Positions 32,781 through 44,379 are shown, counted from the first letter of the stretch. The stretch is DNA of 64,000 nucleotides from Rhizomys pruinosus (GCA_009823505.1 VZQC01006589.1:2236990-2300989), one strand, 5' to 3'. Numbers and translations are program-made. The notes: generated from the letters alone by a model not told the origin.

Positions 32781-33361
32781 TTAGAGTTAAAAAGGTGTAA
32801 ATTCTGCTAAATATTTTCTCATTTGGTAGTATACCAGGCACTGTCTTAATTATTTATTATAATTTTATTTGTATTTCAAAGCTGTCTTCAATACTACAAA
32901 TTTTAAAGACATGACACCTTTTATTCATAGAATCTGAAACTGAGTCACCAGTATCTATATGGTATGCCTAGCTTACAAGTTTGTATGAGAGCCTGCAAAA
33001 AAAACATCAGACCTTTAAAGTTTGCTACTACAGAGCCATATGACTTTATACTAAGACAAAGAATCAGGGTCACACGGGCAGAGAAAATCTCCAAAGCTCT
33101 AACTTAGCAGTGTTCTATCATCACCTGAAAGTCAATTTTCACCTTTTCCACTGGCTGAATTTGTTAGATTTTTGTTTGGGGCTCATATGTTCTTGCATTG
33201 TGGCAGGACTAGATTATAAGGTTACTGACAACAGCACTTGCTATGAATCCATAAAGATAACAATGAAGCATATCAGAATATTACAGAGTCTTTCATAGAA
33301 ATGAATGTGGCACATGAAGGGCAAGGTTTACCTTTTCAATAATGAAAATATTCTGATTTAA
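32781..33361. other. Unique intron sequence
   Basis: Nothing recognised. Confidence 0.4.
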
Positions 33362-33372
33362 TTAACTTGGTT

Positions 33373-33594
33373 CTTTTTTTGAAGATTTTATTTTCTGTAC
33401 ATGAATATTTTGCCTGCATGATTGTAAGTGTATTACATGTGAGGAATGCCCCTAGAGACCCAAAGAGGGCATCAGATCCCCTAGAACTAGAGTTATAGAC
33501 AGCTGTTAGCCATCATATGAGTGCTGAGAAACTAACTGGGGTCCTTTGCAGGAGCAGCCAGTGTTCTGAAGCACTGAGCAATCTCTCCAGCCCC
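33373..33594 (-). mobile_element. Old B2
   Basis: Diverged, but with a perfect 11-bp TSD, ttaacttggtt (33362-33372, 33595-33605). Confidence 0.9.
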
Positions 33595-33605
33595 TTAACT
33601 TGGTT

Positions 33606-34730
33606 TTGCTTAATGTTACCTTTAAAACAACCTACTAGTTACTCTTATTTGCCTCTGGAGACATGTCTGTGCTACTGTTTACTACAAAAGAAAAGCAGCA
33701 AAATGCCTGTAACAAATCTGCTCAAGCGCTGCGTGCAGTTTCCTCCACCTTTAGGTTCCTCTTGTACTGGATACTAAGAGACTCAAAGGCAAGACTTCCA
33801 GGCAGATGGCACCATGAATCACTCAGCCAAATCACAGTTCTCAATTGGTCCCTCCTCACTGAGCACATACCAGTTCTTTTCGCATAAAGATATGAGTGGT
33901 TCATAACCAGATTCTCATGTTCTTGCCAGACTGTTCACAATTTACATGCTATAAAAACAGCAAAGTGAAGAAAGGTCTTGGAAAAGGGCTTAAGCTAGAA
34001 AAATTATGACAGCAAGCATCAATGGTTCTTACACCATCTCCCCTCCAAGCTGACAACAAAAAGGGAGTTCCACAGTAGGAGAGATTTTTCCCCTCAGTAA
34101 TACTCTTGGCCTGCCTTGGGCCGTGAAGCCAGATGAGGCCAGAGTCTTCCTAACAGCCCTCTCTCTATAGATGTGTATTCCATTCTGCAGATAATGAATT
34201 TAGGCTCACAGAGGCCAAACCCCTGAGGTGGCAGTATCATGTAGCCAGTCCCCAATCTCCCATGACACCATGCACAGGGAGCCTGTCTAAGGTTAAGTAA
34301 GCATCTGCAGTCACACAGAAGCCTGAAACAACCCTGAGACAAGGTTTCAGAAGAATTATTGGGAGCAAGCAAAATTCAAAACTGTATAATTCTTGGGTTT
34401 ATTTGTTATCAGAAAGTCAAATGGAATTTATTATTACCATGGGAAACCATTTTGTAAAAAAGCAAGAGGAGAAATTTGTCAATTAGCTGAAAAACAGAGG
34501 AAATGTCACACAAAGAAAGGAAATAAAATGGTAGGCTAGCAACAACATATTTTTTTACAAACTTAACAAAATACAGAAATTTTATAAGTGAGGTAGATAA
34601 ATCTATTTCTGCTTAGTTTCTGGGTCAAATACTATCCGTATCCCAAACAATATGCTTTATCTGAAAGCCTCTGTCCTACCTGCTTTCGTCCTTCAACACC
34701 TATACATGCCCATTTCCCAACAGCACCTAC
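33606..34730. other. Unique intron sequence
   Basis: 1.1 kb without recognised repeats; the open frames here show no family I know. Confidence 0.45.
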
Positions 34731-34732
34731 TT

Positions 34733-34957
34733 CTGGAGAGATAGCCTAGCGGTTAAGAGCACCAACTGCTCTTGCAGAGGACCCAGGTTCAATTCCCCAG
34801 CACCCACATGGCGGTTGAGAACCGTCTTTGACTCCAGTTCCAGGGGAATCCAAGGCCCTCTTCTGACCTCCGCGGCATTGCACGACATGGGTGCACAAAC
34901 CTACATGCAGACAATACATTCATACACATAAAAGAATAAATAAAAAAAATATTATTA
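34733..34957 (+). mobile_element. B2 SINE, single unit
   Basis: Lacks only the first bases (starts ctggagagatagcc); A-rich tail. Confidence 0.93.
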
Positions 34958-36895
34958 AGACTAAGAAAGAACAATCGGGAAAAGCTTCTTAATGAAACTT
35001 TAAAGAAACAAAAAATGAATAACAAACAATAAGCTTTGGGGATGAGAAGACAGAAAATTCAGGAGGGGATGAACAATATGTAAGAGGGTCTAGAGACCAA
35101 AAAATAGCAGTGTGGCTAATTCTAGGCCAATGTTACTCAAAAGTTTTACCACAATCCTAAAATACATTACAACATGCAGTACATTTATGCAAAATCCCCT
35201 CAGATCTGAATGTTACCATCTAAACTAAGAATCCTGATAGTTTCAGATGGATGAGTTTTAGAATGGAGCTGGTATCCCTCCAGTTGCAGAAGCTGTTGGT
35301 GAATCCATACCTGCAGTCCTCTCAAACCTGCCATGAATGGGACACCCCTCAACAGTTGTCCTAATTCCTGCAGTGACTAAAAAAACAATGCTGCAGTCCA
35401 ACACCCTTGCCTCCACAGAGGAGCAAACTATATACTTTGTGACGCATAGGAAATGATCAAGCTGATATTAACCTTCCCAGAAACCACATTCTCCTATTTT
35501 TCCCCTTTCCTTTCTTTCTAAGGGACCTACATCAATAAAATATTGCATGTAAAACCCTAAAGTGGGTACCAGACCTGGTGATCTTTTTTTCCTGTTATTC
35601 TCAAATAAAAAGAACCAGAGCTTCTCAAAGAAATAACAAATTCTATGAATTATATCAAAGTAGGTAGAAGATAAACCAAGGATATCTTTCCTGAGGAGAA
35701 AAGACATGTTCAAAAAATGGTGGAAGCCTCTCACAAGGGTCCAGATGCTAACGTGAAAGAACTCTCAATAATCAAATTTGAGCACAAAAACAATTACATG
35801 TACTAATAAAATGTAAAACATTGAAAAATAGGGCTGAATCCTTACCAATAATATCCATAATAAATTTGTAAATAAATGAATAGGAAACTAAGTGGTATCT
35901 CTCATAAAACATTAACACTAGTCATCTACTTAATGTAATAGAAATGCTAAAGGTAGAAAACCATTTTATAACCATCATAAGAAATAATGAAATTCTGAAG
36001 AATAGTCATGATCATAAGTGGCCTTCCCACAGATTACTTATTGCAAGAGGAAGAAAAAATAGTAAAGAGGAAAATTTTCAGCATGTGATTAAAATCACCA
36101 TCACCTATGAGAGTTAAATAACCGTGTGACAGCAGATTGATATTTGAGAAAGATACATCACCACTTACACAGCATCAGCTAAGAACTGAATGAGCTCAAT
36201 CTACTCAACACACACACACACGCACACACACACACACATACACACACAAACACGGAAAATTAAAAATGTCCCTTGTACTGTCAATGTCCCACCTTGCAAA
36301 ACCAACAGTAAAGAAGGAGATGGGGGGCTATTGTCCGGGAATATAATAATATTATCAGAAAGTTTTCCTGAAATCTCAGAATAAGCAAAGGCATAGTGGG
36401 TATTCTACTGATATCTTCAATTACTAGGCTGTTTTACAACTTGTTCTGGGCCAGGGGTTAACTTCTAAAACTTTGGCAAGTAAAAACCAAAATAATTTTT
36501 GAATCAGAAGAAAAGACAGACCCAAAAAGGCCCTGATGTAAATTAAAGTTTTGATCTAAGGCAGTAATCTATGAAACTGTCTTGGTTAGTTTCTCAAATG
36601 TTTGGGGGCTAATTTTTACATCTTACTGTTCCCTCACTAATTAATGAGTTGAAGAAAATATTTAACACATATCCATTTTTGTATTTGCATGAGTCATAAT
36701 CTTACCGTTTTGAATATATTTAATAAACACCAATTTTATCATTTATGTTTCTTTGGTGATCATGGATTAAATGTTTTTAAAAACTAAATCTGAGTGGATT
36801 TAAAAAAATGCAATACTTATAGAAAGTATTAAGTTTGCAAAGAACTGTAATTTGAAACAAGCTTTATGCTTAAATCCTAGTATGGGAGAACAAAT
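34958..36895. other. Repeat-poor intron sequence with (CA)n at 36210-36252
   Basis: About 1.9 kb with no SINE; only the CA microsatellite recognised. Confidence 0.5.
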
Positions 36896-36907
36896 TATGT
36901 ATATATT

Positions 36908-36965
36908 TATATATATATACACATATATATACATATATATGTATATATATGTGTATATATATATA
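36908..36965. repeat. 58-bp perfect palindrome in (AT)n
   Basis: Centred between 36936 and 36937; core acacatatatatac...gtatatatatgtgt is exactly self-complementary. Confidence 0.95.
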
Positions 36966-36971
36966 TATATA

Positions 36972-37128
36972 CATTTTTTTTTTTTGTCTTTTTGAGACAG
37001 GGTCTCCCTTTAGTCCTACAAGGGCTGGAGCTCACCATGTAGACCAGACAGGCCTTGAACTCCGACAGATCCACCTGCCTCTGCCTCCCAGGTGCTAGGA
37101 TTAAAGTTGTGCACCACCATGCCCAGCA
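36972..37128 (-). mobile_element. B1 SINE
   Basis: T run then antisense B1, ending accaccatgcccagc, next to the AT palindrome. Confidence 0.93.
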
Positions 37129-37581
37129 AGTTATATTATAAACTCTGGTAATAATACTATTTGATCAGAGGTCCAACTATACTAAAGGTTATAAGGAAAT
37201 TTTCCTCTAAGAATAGAGACCAAAATGACAAAACACGAAGCTGAAGGATGAGTCAGTAAAACTGGGAGTGTTTGGAACAGCAGTTCCCCTCTATTCTGTC
37301 TGGCCATCAACACTGCCTAGGAAATGTTTTAAAATAGCAGAGGCTTGGGCCCTACCTGAGACAAATCAAACTGAGTGTCTAAGAACATAACTCAGCTGTC
37401 AGTTGTTTTAAAGTTTAATCTCTCCCCACAACCACTTTTCCTTGGTGTTTTGTATTCTCTCCAGCCTTTTATTCTCTACAAATTAAGGTAGAAAATAATG
37501 AGCACGATTGGGCCTGATAAATCTATGACTGCATTATCAACTCTATGAATGAAAAGGGAAAACTGACATGAAAGTACATAT
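37129..37581. other. Unique intron sequence
   Basis: Nothing recognised. Confidence 0.4.
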
Positions 37582-37596
37582 AAGAATAGGAATGCA

Positions 37597-37845
37597 GGGC
37601 TGGAGAGATGGCCTAGCGGTTAAGAGCGCCGACCGCTCTTACAGAGGACCCAGGTTCGATCCCCAGCACCCACATAGCGACCGAGAACCGTCTGAAACTC
37701 CAATTCCAGGAGAACTCCAGTTCCAGGGGAATCCGACACCCTCTTCTGACCTCCGTGGCATTGCACGACACGGGTGCACAGATGTACATGCAGACAGTAC
37801 ATTCATACACATACATAAAATTTAAAAAAATATATATAAAAAAAA
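37597..37845 (+). mobile_element. B2 SINE, double unit, young
   Basis: Intact A and B boxes; TSD aagaataggaatgca at 37582-37596 and 37846-37860. Confidence 0.96.
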
Positions 37846-38107
37846 AAGAATAGGAATGCAGTCTGCATTGCACCATTGGGTTCAGATCTGGGGAAAAACT
37901 CTACTGTGTTAGCTAAAAGCCACTGTCAATGAAAATCAAACTTGTATAAAGATCGCAAAAAGTACAGTATAAATTAATGGAAAAACATTTTACTGTGCAG
38001 ACTTCATTTGCCTAACCAACCTGAGGCACAAACTATTATAGACTGCAAAACGAAATATAGTATCAAAATAAGAACCTAATCTTCCACTTCTGATTAGATA
38101 AAATTAT

Positions 38108-38482
38108 TTTTTATATATTTTATTTATTACCATTTATTTTATATGTATGAGTGTATTCCCAGCATGTAGATAAGTACACTCATGTCCTGAAATGCCTGTG
38201 GAGCTCAGAAGAGGGAGCTGGATCCCTTGGAGTTGGAGTTAGGGATGGCTGTTAGCTACCTTGTGGTGCTAGGAATCAAACCCGAGTCCTCTGCAAGAGC
38301 AGCCAATACTCTTTTTTTTTTATCTTTTTCAGCCGTCCTGGAACTCGCTCTGTAGACCAGGCTGGCCTTGAACTCACAAAGATCCACCTGCCTCTGCCTC
38401 CCAAGTGCTAGGATTAAAGGCGTGCGCCACCACGCCCAGCGAGCAGCCAATACTCTTAACTGCTGAGCCATCTCTCCAGCCC
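38108..38482 (-). mobile_element. Old B2 interrupted by a B1
   Basis: Diverged antisense B2 split at 38313/38441 by a B1. Confidence 0.9.
38314..38440 (-). mobile_element. B1 nested in B2
   Basis: Antisense B1 missing the gagacagggtctccc block; TSD gagcagccaatactctt from the host B2 at 38297-38313 and 38441-38457. Confidence 0.95.
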
Positions 38483-38559
38483 TGAAGTTAAATCCTTAAA
38501 GCTGGTTTCAGTATATCACATCCCCAAATCTTACTAACTTGGTAACTACATTTTCCTAT

Positions 38560-39610
38560 TCGACTGTTCACAATCCTACTTTATTCAGTTTGTAGAATGA
38601 TCTTCATACTGTTAGATTTGGCTGTCACCATCCCCTTAGCTGTTGAGGTAAAAAGCCTAGGAGTTATCCTGAATACCTCACCTTATTCAACAGCAGATCC
38701 TGTCACTGTCTCTGCCAAAACACAGCAGTGTCCTTTATTCCATATTTTCTAAAACCATCTTGAGTCAAGATACAAACATCCGGCCTGGACTACTGTTCCC
38801 AAGTCTTAACCTGTTTGCCTGCTTCTACTCAGGACTCCTCTTCATCAATGTATGCTACTGAAACCATGAAAGATACAAATGCCACTGTCCCTTTTAAAAG
38901 CCCTAGAGGCTTTTGATAACAAAAAGCCAAAATCCCCATACCTTACAAGCATAGACTTTAAAGTTCTACAGCATCTACCTGTTCACCTCGGACTTACTTT
39001 TCCAATGGATATCTTACGCACTCTGCCCCTGGATCCAGTCAATTTTCTTTAAGCATTTGAATATCTGGCACACACTCTCTCTAGCTCCTCTCATGGTGGC
39101 TTCTCATCCATCACATTTTAATTCAAATGGAACTTCCTCATAAAACTCTTAACTAGCAAAAGTAGCCCTTTCCTAACAATCTACTTTCTTTTAAGTTTTT
39201 TTTAAATTTTATTTATTTTTATGTGTATGAATGTACTGTCTGCATGTAGGTTTGTGCACCCATGTCATGCAATGCCGCGGAGGTCAGAAGAGGGTCTCAG
39301 ATTCCCCTGGAACTGGAGTTCTCCTGGAATTGGAGTTACAGACGGTTCTCAGCCGCCATGTGGGTGCTGGGGATCAAACCCAGGTCCTCTGCAAGAGCAG
39401 TCTGTGCGTGCTCTTAACCGCTAGGCTATCTCTCTAGCCCCAACAATCTACTTTCTTCATAATGTTTATCACAATGTATGTATGTGTGTCTATGGGGAGG
39501 CTCTACTGGGAGTGAGACCTTGTTTGTCCTATAGGAACAAATACACGGCATATTCTGGGCCCTCAATGAGTATTTAACAAATACTCAATATTCAGAGGCA
39601 CTGGTCTATA
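38560..39610 (-). mobile_element. L2 (LINE-2) relic
   Basis: Antisense L2 3'-end outline: aagcctaggagttatcctgaa, agcagatcctgtcactgtctctgcc, ggcctggactactg, aaaagccaaaatccc, gggccctcaatgagtatttaac. Interrupted by the B2 at 39191-39441. Mammal-wide, far older than the SINEs. Confidence 0.7.
39191..39441 (-). mobile_element. B2 SINE, double unit, young
   Basis: Perfect TSD aacaatctactttctt (39175-39190, 39442-39457), inserted in the L2 relic. Confidence 0.96.
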
Positions 39611-39701
39611 GCACTAAATTGGGAAGGAAATCACTTCTAACCCAAGTAGCTATACAGCCTTGAGTACCCTACAAGTTCTGAGTGGGTTAAGAGTAACTGG
39701 G

Positions 39702-39906
39702 GGGGAGCTGAAGAGATGGCTCAGCAGTTAAGAGCACTGGCTGCTCTTGCAGAGGTCCCAGGTTTGATTCCCAGCACTCACACGGCAGCTAACAACAGTC
39801 TATAACTCCAGTTCCAGGGAACCCGACACCCTCCTTGGGCATTACATGACACAGGTGCATTCACATACATGCAGGAAATACTCATATACATTAAAAAATA
39901 AAAACA
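39702..39906 (+). mobile_element. B2 relic
   Basis: Diverged B2 with a deletion in the 3' half; TSD agtaactgg. Confidence 0.88.
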
Positions 39907-40138
39907 GTAACTGGAAGGTGAGACAGTGGTGACAGTGAGCATGAAGCTTTTGGTTTTGTTTCCTAAATTTCCTCATCTGTCTAATCAATATAGATCTAGG
40001 GAAGCCTTTAACCTGGGTCTGTTTCCTCATCTGTATGAGATTTTGAAGGTCCAGAAAAACCAAAAGTATATGGACTTTGTCTGAACTTTCTTTACCTGTT
40101 AGTATGGCCTTCCACCTCGAAGTACAAAGTCAACAACC

Positions 40139-40385
40139 GGGGCTGGAGAGATGGCCTAGCGGTTAAGAGCGCCGACTGCTCTTACAGAGGACCCGGGTTC
40201 GATCCCCAGCACCCACATGGGGGCAGAGAACCGTCTGAAACTCCAATTCCAGGAGAACTCCAGTTCCAGGGGAATCCGACACCCTCTTCTGACCTCCGCG
40301 GCATTGCACGACACGGGTGCACAAACCTGCATGCAGACAGTAATTCATACACATACAGAAATAAATAAAATTAAAAAAAAAAAAT
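40139..40385 (+). mobile_element. B2 SINE, double unit, young
   Basis: TSD caaagtcaacaacc at 40125-40138 and 40386-40399. Confidence 0.96.
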
Positions 40386-40399
40386 CAAAGTCAACAACC

Positions 40400-41395
40400 A
40401 AACACAACACAGTATGGTTTACCCCCTGTACCTCTGCTCCTACCGCTGTCTCTTCTCCCAAAACTAGATACTGCAGCCTTCAAACGGTCACCTGCTCCTA
40501 ACTGCCTCTCAGCATCTGATCCAATTGCCTAGCCCAAAAGGGGTCTGATCCTGTGATGTTCCAGAATTCCTTAGAGTACTCCCTGATCTTATCCACACTA
40601 CCTGTTCTGACTAGTGGCTTATGCACACTCATAGTTATTACAAACATTTCTACAGAGTCCTGTAGTCAATGAAGACTACTTTAGGCAGTGAAGAATACTA
40701 TGAAGAGCTGTCATTTGAACTCAAATTTGATGAAGGGAAGCCAAGCATGTAAAGAACTAAGGAAAGTATGTACCAATAACTTAAACCTCTGTAAAAATGG
40801 GGATTAAAAAAAACAAACCTACCATGGTACATACTATTTTTAGATAACTGAATATGTTAGCTTAATAATAAAGTCTTCAATTCATTATGCGTCTACATTT
40901 AGTTTTCATCGTACTTGTGAGCCAGTCCCAAGTGACTTCTTCACTTCATAATCTCCAAAGGTCTGAAAACGTCTCATCTCCCAGTATCCTGAGTTCTTCT
41001 ATCAAAATCAACTAGAACCCATTACCTTTCCCTCTAAAAACGAAAATTCTACATCTTCCCTGTTACATTAATAATCTAAAGTAGTGTGACTGAGCTTCTG
41101 AGGGAATTCTGAGGACATGAACTCTATCGCAAACGTGAGTTGAACCCATCATAGTTAGAATGCCACTGAAGATTCTGGAGATCCTTTCCAAGAAACTAAC
41201 CCTTGCCAGTCAGTCATGGAACCTTTGTCACACGGGGCTACAAGGACGTACTCGGGGGTGTCCAGGAAATTAGCGAAAACAAATATAACTCCATGCACCT
41301 GCATGAAACTTGACATCTTTCTGGGGCCAAAGTGCGTACAACAGACTCTTGGTCCCAATGGAGAAAAATTTAAAAACTACAAGAAGACGAAGAGA
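40400..41395. other. Promoter-proximal part of intron 1
   Basis: No SINE; 40400-40640 could be more L2 (tctgatccaattgcctagccc). The rest looks unique and may hold control elements. Confidence 0.4.
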
Positions 41396-41615
41396 CCAGT
41401 CGCTGTAGGATGAGAGCTGAGCCCAGGAATCCGCGCCCTCCCCGGGCCTCGCGGACCCGGGAGCGCGGGAAGACCGATCTCTGGCGCCGAGTAAGAAGCC
41501 GCGCCCGCGGGAACCCTGACGCAGCTGGGCTGTGCGACAGGCGGAAGCCGCGCGTCCTTAGAGCGCACGCGACCCGCTCCCAGGCCCTCACGAACCTTGC
41601 CGACCGCCCCCGTAC

Positions 41616-41634
41616 CTGCGGGGTCCAGCGCCAT
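41616..41634 (-). CDS. Cmc1: Cmc1 exon 1, coding part (start codon and first six codons)
   Basis: Seen: on the minus strand ATGGCGCTGGACCCCGCAG encodes M-A-L-D-P-A plus one base and is followed by a cag|gtacg splice donor. The exon lies in a CpG island and the reading frame continues (phase 1) into the exon at 17765-17854. Known: CMC1 proteins begin MALDPA. CMC1 is a small twin CX9C protein of the mitochondrial intermembrane space that stabilises newly made COX1 with COA3/COX14 during cytochrome c oxidase assembly. The 5' UTR start cannot be placed from sequence alone. The ATG context (gccgagATGGCGC) also resembles a YY1 site, common at such promoters. Confidence rests on the match of both exons in order, strand and phase. 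Confidence 0.9.
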
Positions 41635-41773
41635 CTCGGCGGGCGGAGGAGGAGGAAGATACTCCGGGGCTCTGGGGCCGAGGCCTGGGCTGGGTGGGAG
41701 GAGCCTGAACTCCAGTGCGCGCGCAGCCGGCGAGGCCCCGCCCCTCTCCCTTCGTTCTGCGTCAGCCGAGCTT

Positions 41774-41785
41774 TGCGCGTGCGCT
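41774..41785 (-). promoter_or_regulatory. NRF1-like binding site
   Basis: tgcgcgtgcgct; its reverse complement agcgcacgcgca fits YGCGCAYGCGCR except the first base. It lies 140 bp upstream of the Cmc1 ATG. NRF1 is a known driver of nuclear genes for mitochondrial respiration, which fits the gene. Binding itself is inferred. Confidence 0.6.
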
Positions 41786-41947
41786 TGACTGCTTCTCCCG
41801 GAATCCTGTCCCTGGAGATGGCGGTTTGCTGAAGGAAAGGTCCAGATGAGAAGGGGACCTGGAGAGGCGAGGCTACGCATGCGTTCTAGAGGGGCGCCCT
41901 CTGGAGGGTCCTCAGCCAGGCTTTTGAAGAGGACCCGTGCGCCTGGG

Positions 41948-42111
41948 TCTGCTCTTGCAGAGGACCCGGGTTCGATTCCCAGCACTCACATGGCAGCTGA
42001 GAACAGTCTTTAACTCCAGTTCCAGGGAAATCCGACACCCTCTTCTGACCTCCGTGGCATTGCACGACATGGGTGCACAATCCTACATGTAGACAGTATA
42101 TTCATACACAT
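41948..42111 (+). mobile_element. 5'-truncated B2 abutting the CpG island
   Basis: Begins tctgctcttgcagagg, lacking the A-box half; single unit. Confidence 0.92.
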
Positions 42112-42121
42112 ACAAAAATAA

Positions 42122-42375
42122 GGGGGCTGGAGAGACAGCCTAGCGGTTAAGAGCACCGATGCTCTTGCAGAGGACCCGGGTTCAATCCCCAGCACCCACA
42201 TGACGGCTAAGAACCGTCTGTAACTCCAACTCCAGGAGAACTCCAGTTCCAGGGGAGTCCGAGACCCTCTTCTGACCTCCGCGGCATTGCACGACACGGG
42301 TGCACAGACCTGCATGCAGACAATACATTCATACACATATGAAAATAAATAATAAAAAAAAAAAATTTAAAAAAA
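42122..42375 (+). mobile_element. B2 SINE, double unit, in the tail of the previous B2
   Basis: TSD acaaaaataa (42112-42121, 42376-42385) derived from the older B2 tail. Confidence 0.94.
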
Positions 42376-42399
42376 ACAAAAATAAATAAAAATTAAAAC

Positions 42400-43155
42400 A
42401 AAACGCAATAAAACAAGCCCTGATTCTCTAACAGAATATATAGGGAATCTGCTGTTCCCTGTGAAAGCCTCCAAGTGCCCTTGACTGCTCCATAAAGGTA
42501 TGCATGGTACCTTTACCTCTTCAACTCAGAGGCCTGTATGTCCCTTGGAGGTCAGAATTCAAATACGGGCCCTCAGGAGACTGCTGTTTCGTGAAATAGT
42601 ATCCCCCAGAGCACCCAGGCAAGTTTGAGCGGTGCTATAAATCTTGACTGCTTCTGAAAGCTGTTGTGTAAGGGACATTAAGAAAAGTAAGTTATCATTA
42701 AGAGTCCCAAAGTCTCGCTTCTCAACAGAAGTAATTTCTGGCCACCACTTAGGCCATTTCCACTCATTAACTGACCTTCGGGATTGATTCTTCCTCGAAC
42801 CCACATTTAACGAGCTCCAGCCTCCAAAGAGTGTATAAGGCCAAGGACAGATGTTTGGAAAAACAAGGAGCAGCTGCTTCCTCCCTGAGAGGGATTTAAG
42901 GCTTTCAAAACAATCTCCTCCCCTCCTACCTGCAGGCCCTCCCTCCCTGCTGCTGCATCCGCCTGGTCAGTTGGCAGAAAAGATACCCCAGTTGAGCAGG
43001 CCTAGGAAAGTGGGTCTCCATTCAGCAGGTCTTCCGTTTAAGGGCTATTTGGGCATAACAGCCCTTATAACAGCTGTAGGCTGAGATCCCAGGGTTAAGA
43101 ATTAAGCTCCTTCAGCCAGGTAGGAAATGGGTTCCTTTGCTTGTATTTGTTACAA
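42400..43155. other. Unique 5' flank of Cmc1
   Basis: No repeat recognised; open frames at 42559-42804 and 42851-43084 resemble no family I know. Confidence 0.45.
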
Positions 43156-43156
43156 A

Positions 43157-43196
43157 AGTGCTAGGATTAAAGGCGTGTGCCACCAAGCCCAGATGA
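43157..43196 (-). mobile_element. 40-bp B1 5' fragment
   Basis: Only the first 40 bp of B1 (antisense gtgctaggattaaaggcgtg) remain. Confidence 0.75.
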
Positions 43197-43754
43197 AAGT
43201 GACTATTTTAGAGATGAGTTAGGGTACAAAAACACAGATCAAGTGCCCACATTTAAGAAACTAAACTATGTAAAAACATTTCATGATAAAGGGATTTCAT
43301 TTGGTCCACTTCAGTCAGAAAGCTGTGTATCCTCACATGAATCACTACTGCCACACCTACTGGCTTTGTGACTTGAAATAAACTCCCAACATGTTTCAAA
43401 CTTCAGTTTCTAATTTTCAAGGTCAGTCTTAGGACTATATAACACATTTGAGAACCATTGAAGGACTCCTTGTAAGCCTTTTGCCACAACTATCACTTAA
43501 AACATTTTTATTTAGTATTTTCTATTTAAATCAATTCACCTTTCAAAATACCTAAACAATCACAGTTTGCTCTATCCTTATCCTTTAGGAAATCATGGGT
43601 TTTCTGTGTTCCATAAAATTATTTACTAATCATAACACACCAGGAGAAGTGCTCCCAATACACCCCAATGCCTGGAATCTGAATGCCTTTCCATTCTCAT
43701 AGTGTAAATGGAACACTTTGAGGGAAAAGTGTCTACAGATCATTTTGGAAAAGT
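43197..43754. other. Unique flank sequence
   Basis: Nothing recognised. Confidence 0.4.
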
Positions 43755-44375
43755 TCAGTCTTTAGGGGGATGGGGGAGATGAAAGACCCCCCAGAAACTG
43801 GAGTGACTCTCACTCAAATCTCGGGATAGAAGGACTCCCAAAAAATCAGCCAAGACCATTCTCGTTGCAATTACATGAGGTTTATTCGGGAAAGAACCAG
43901 TGCACTGGGGTCGGACTCGTAACCCAAGCAGGGGCAGAGGAGACCGACCTCCAGGGACTGGAATAGGGAACTTTTATAAGCAGGGACCCCAAGGTATGGG
44001 GAAATGGAGGAAGGGTTTGTGTAATAGTAAAAAATCCTCTCGGCACGCAGGCCAGAGACACACAGGTGGGCGTGACCCAGTTTAAGCACCACCGGGTATG
44101 AGGAAGCGGGGAGGGAAACCTTATCTTAACACACAGGTAAGCATGACTCAGTTTAAGCACCATCAGGTATGAGGAAGAGGGGAGGGAAACCTTATAGCAT
44201 ACGTGAATTGGAGGCCTTATGGGATGGCGGTACCATAGTTCCTAAAGACAGATTTTAAGGGTGCATAAAACCTTGGAGCAGGGGTCCTTCAGGGACACAG
44301 GTCTAGATTTGATAAAAAATGCATGTATAAATAATAATAAAAAAATAAAAATAAAAAAAAGAAAAGTTCAATCTT
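43755..44375 (+). mobile_element. L1 3' UTR relic interrupted by a solo LTR
   Basis: G-rich tract (tttagggggatggggg) before, and cacaggtctagatttgataaa plus A-rich tail after, the LTR at 43780-44291. Confidence 0.8.
43780..44291 (-). mobile_element. Solo LTR, gammaretrovirus-like ends, duplicated U3 block
   Basis: Minus strand runs TGAAGGACCCC...GGGGTCTTTCA, with a cttataaaagttccc TATA box and a gaataaacctc poly(A) signal. Two 71-bp direct repeats (44059-44129, 44130-44200) sit in U3. The flanks gggaga/gggaca may be a 6-bp TSD with one change. No internal retroviral sequence. Confidence 0.85.
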
Positions 44376-44379
44376 AGGA

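Larger units (their letters stand above)
17855..41615 (-). other. Cmc1: Cmc1 intron 1 (23.8 kb)
   Basis: Defined by the exon 1 donor and exon 2 acceptor. It holds SINEs, old L1/L2 relics, a full-length young LTR element (23506-25407) in the same sense as the gene, and microsatellites. No further exon was recognised. It is phase 1, so a cassette exon would need to keep this phase. Confidence 0.85.
41400..41890 (-). promoter_or_regulatory. Cmc1: CpG island promoter of Cmc1
   Basis: Hand count gives about 50 CpG in 420 bp, against very few in the rest of the window. It contains a GC box (ccccgcccc, 41736-41744), an NRF1-like palindrome (41774-41785), an ETS core CCGGAA near 41799-41804 and a YY1-like agatggcgg (41816-41824). 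No TATA box is seen near the start. This is typical of a housekeeping mitochondrial gene. B2 SINEs begin immediately upstream at 41948. Confidence 0.85.

Noticed and set aside
34217..34250. gtggcagtatca-tgtagcca resembling the 5' end of U4 snRNA
   Set aside because: Similarity is about 20 bases with an insertion and does not continue; chance or too small to call.
38314..38440. A fifth composite B2-B1
   Set aside because: The B1 has its own 17-bp TSD made of B2 sequence and B2 continues on both sides, so it is a simple nested insertion.
41377..41985. 202-residue minus-strand open frame through the CpG island
   Set aside because: It runs through promoter, exon 1 and the exon 1 splice donor into intron DNA; the true protein starts at its internal MALDPA. 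High GC explains the lack of stops.
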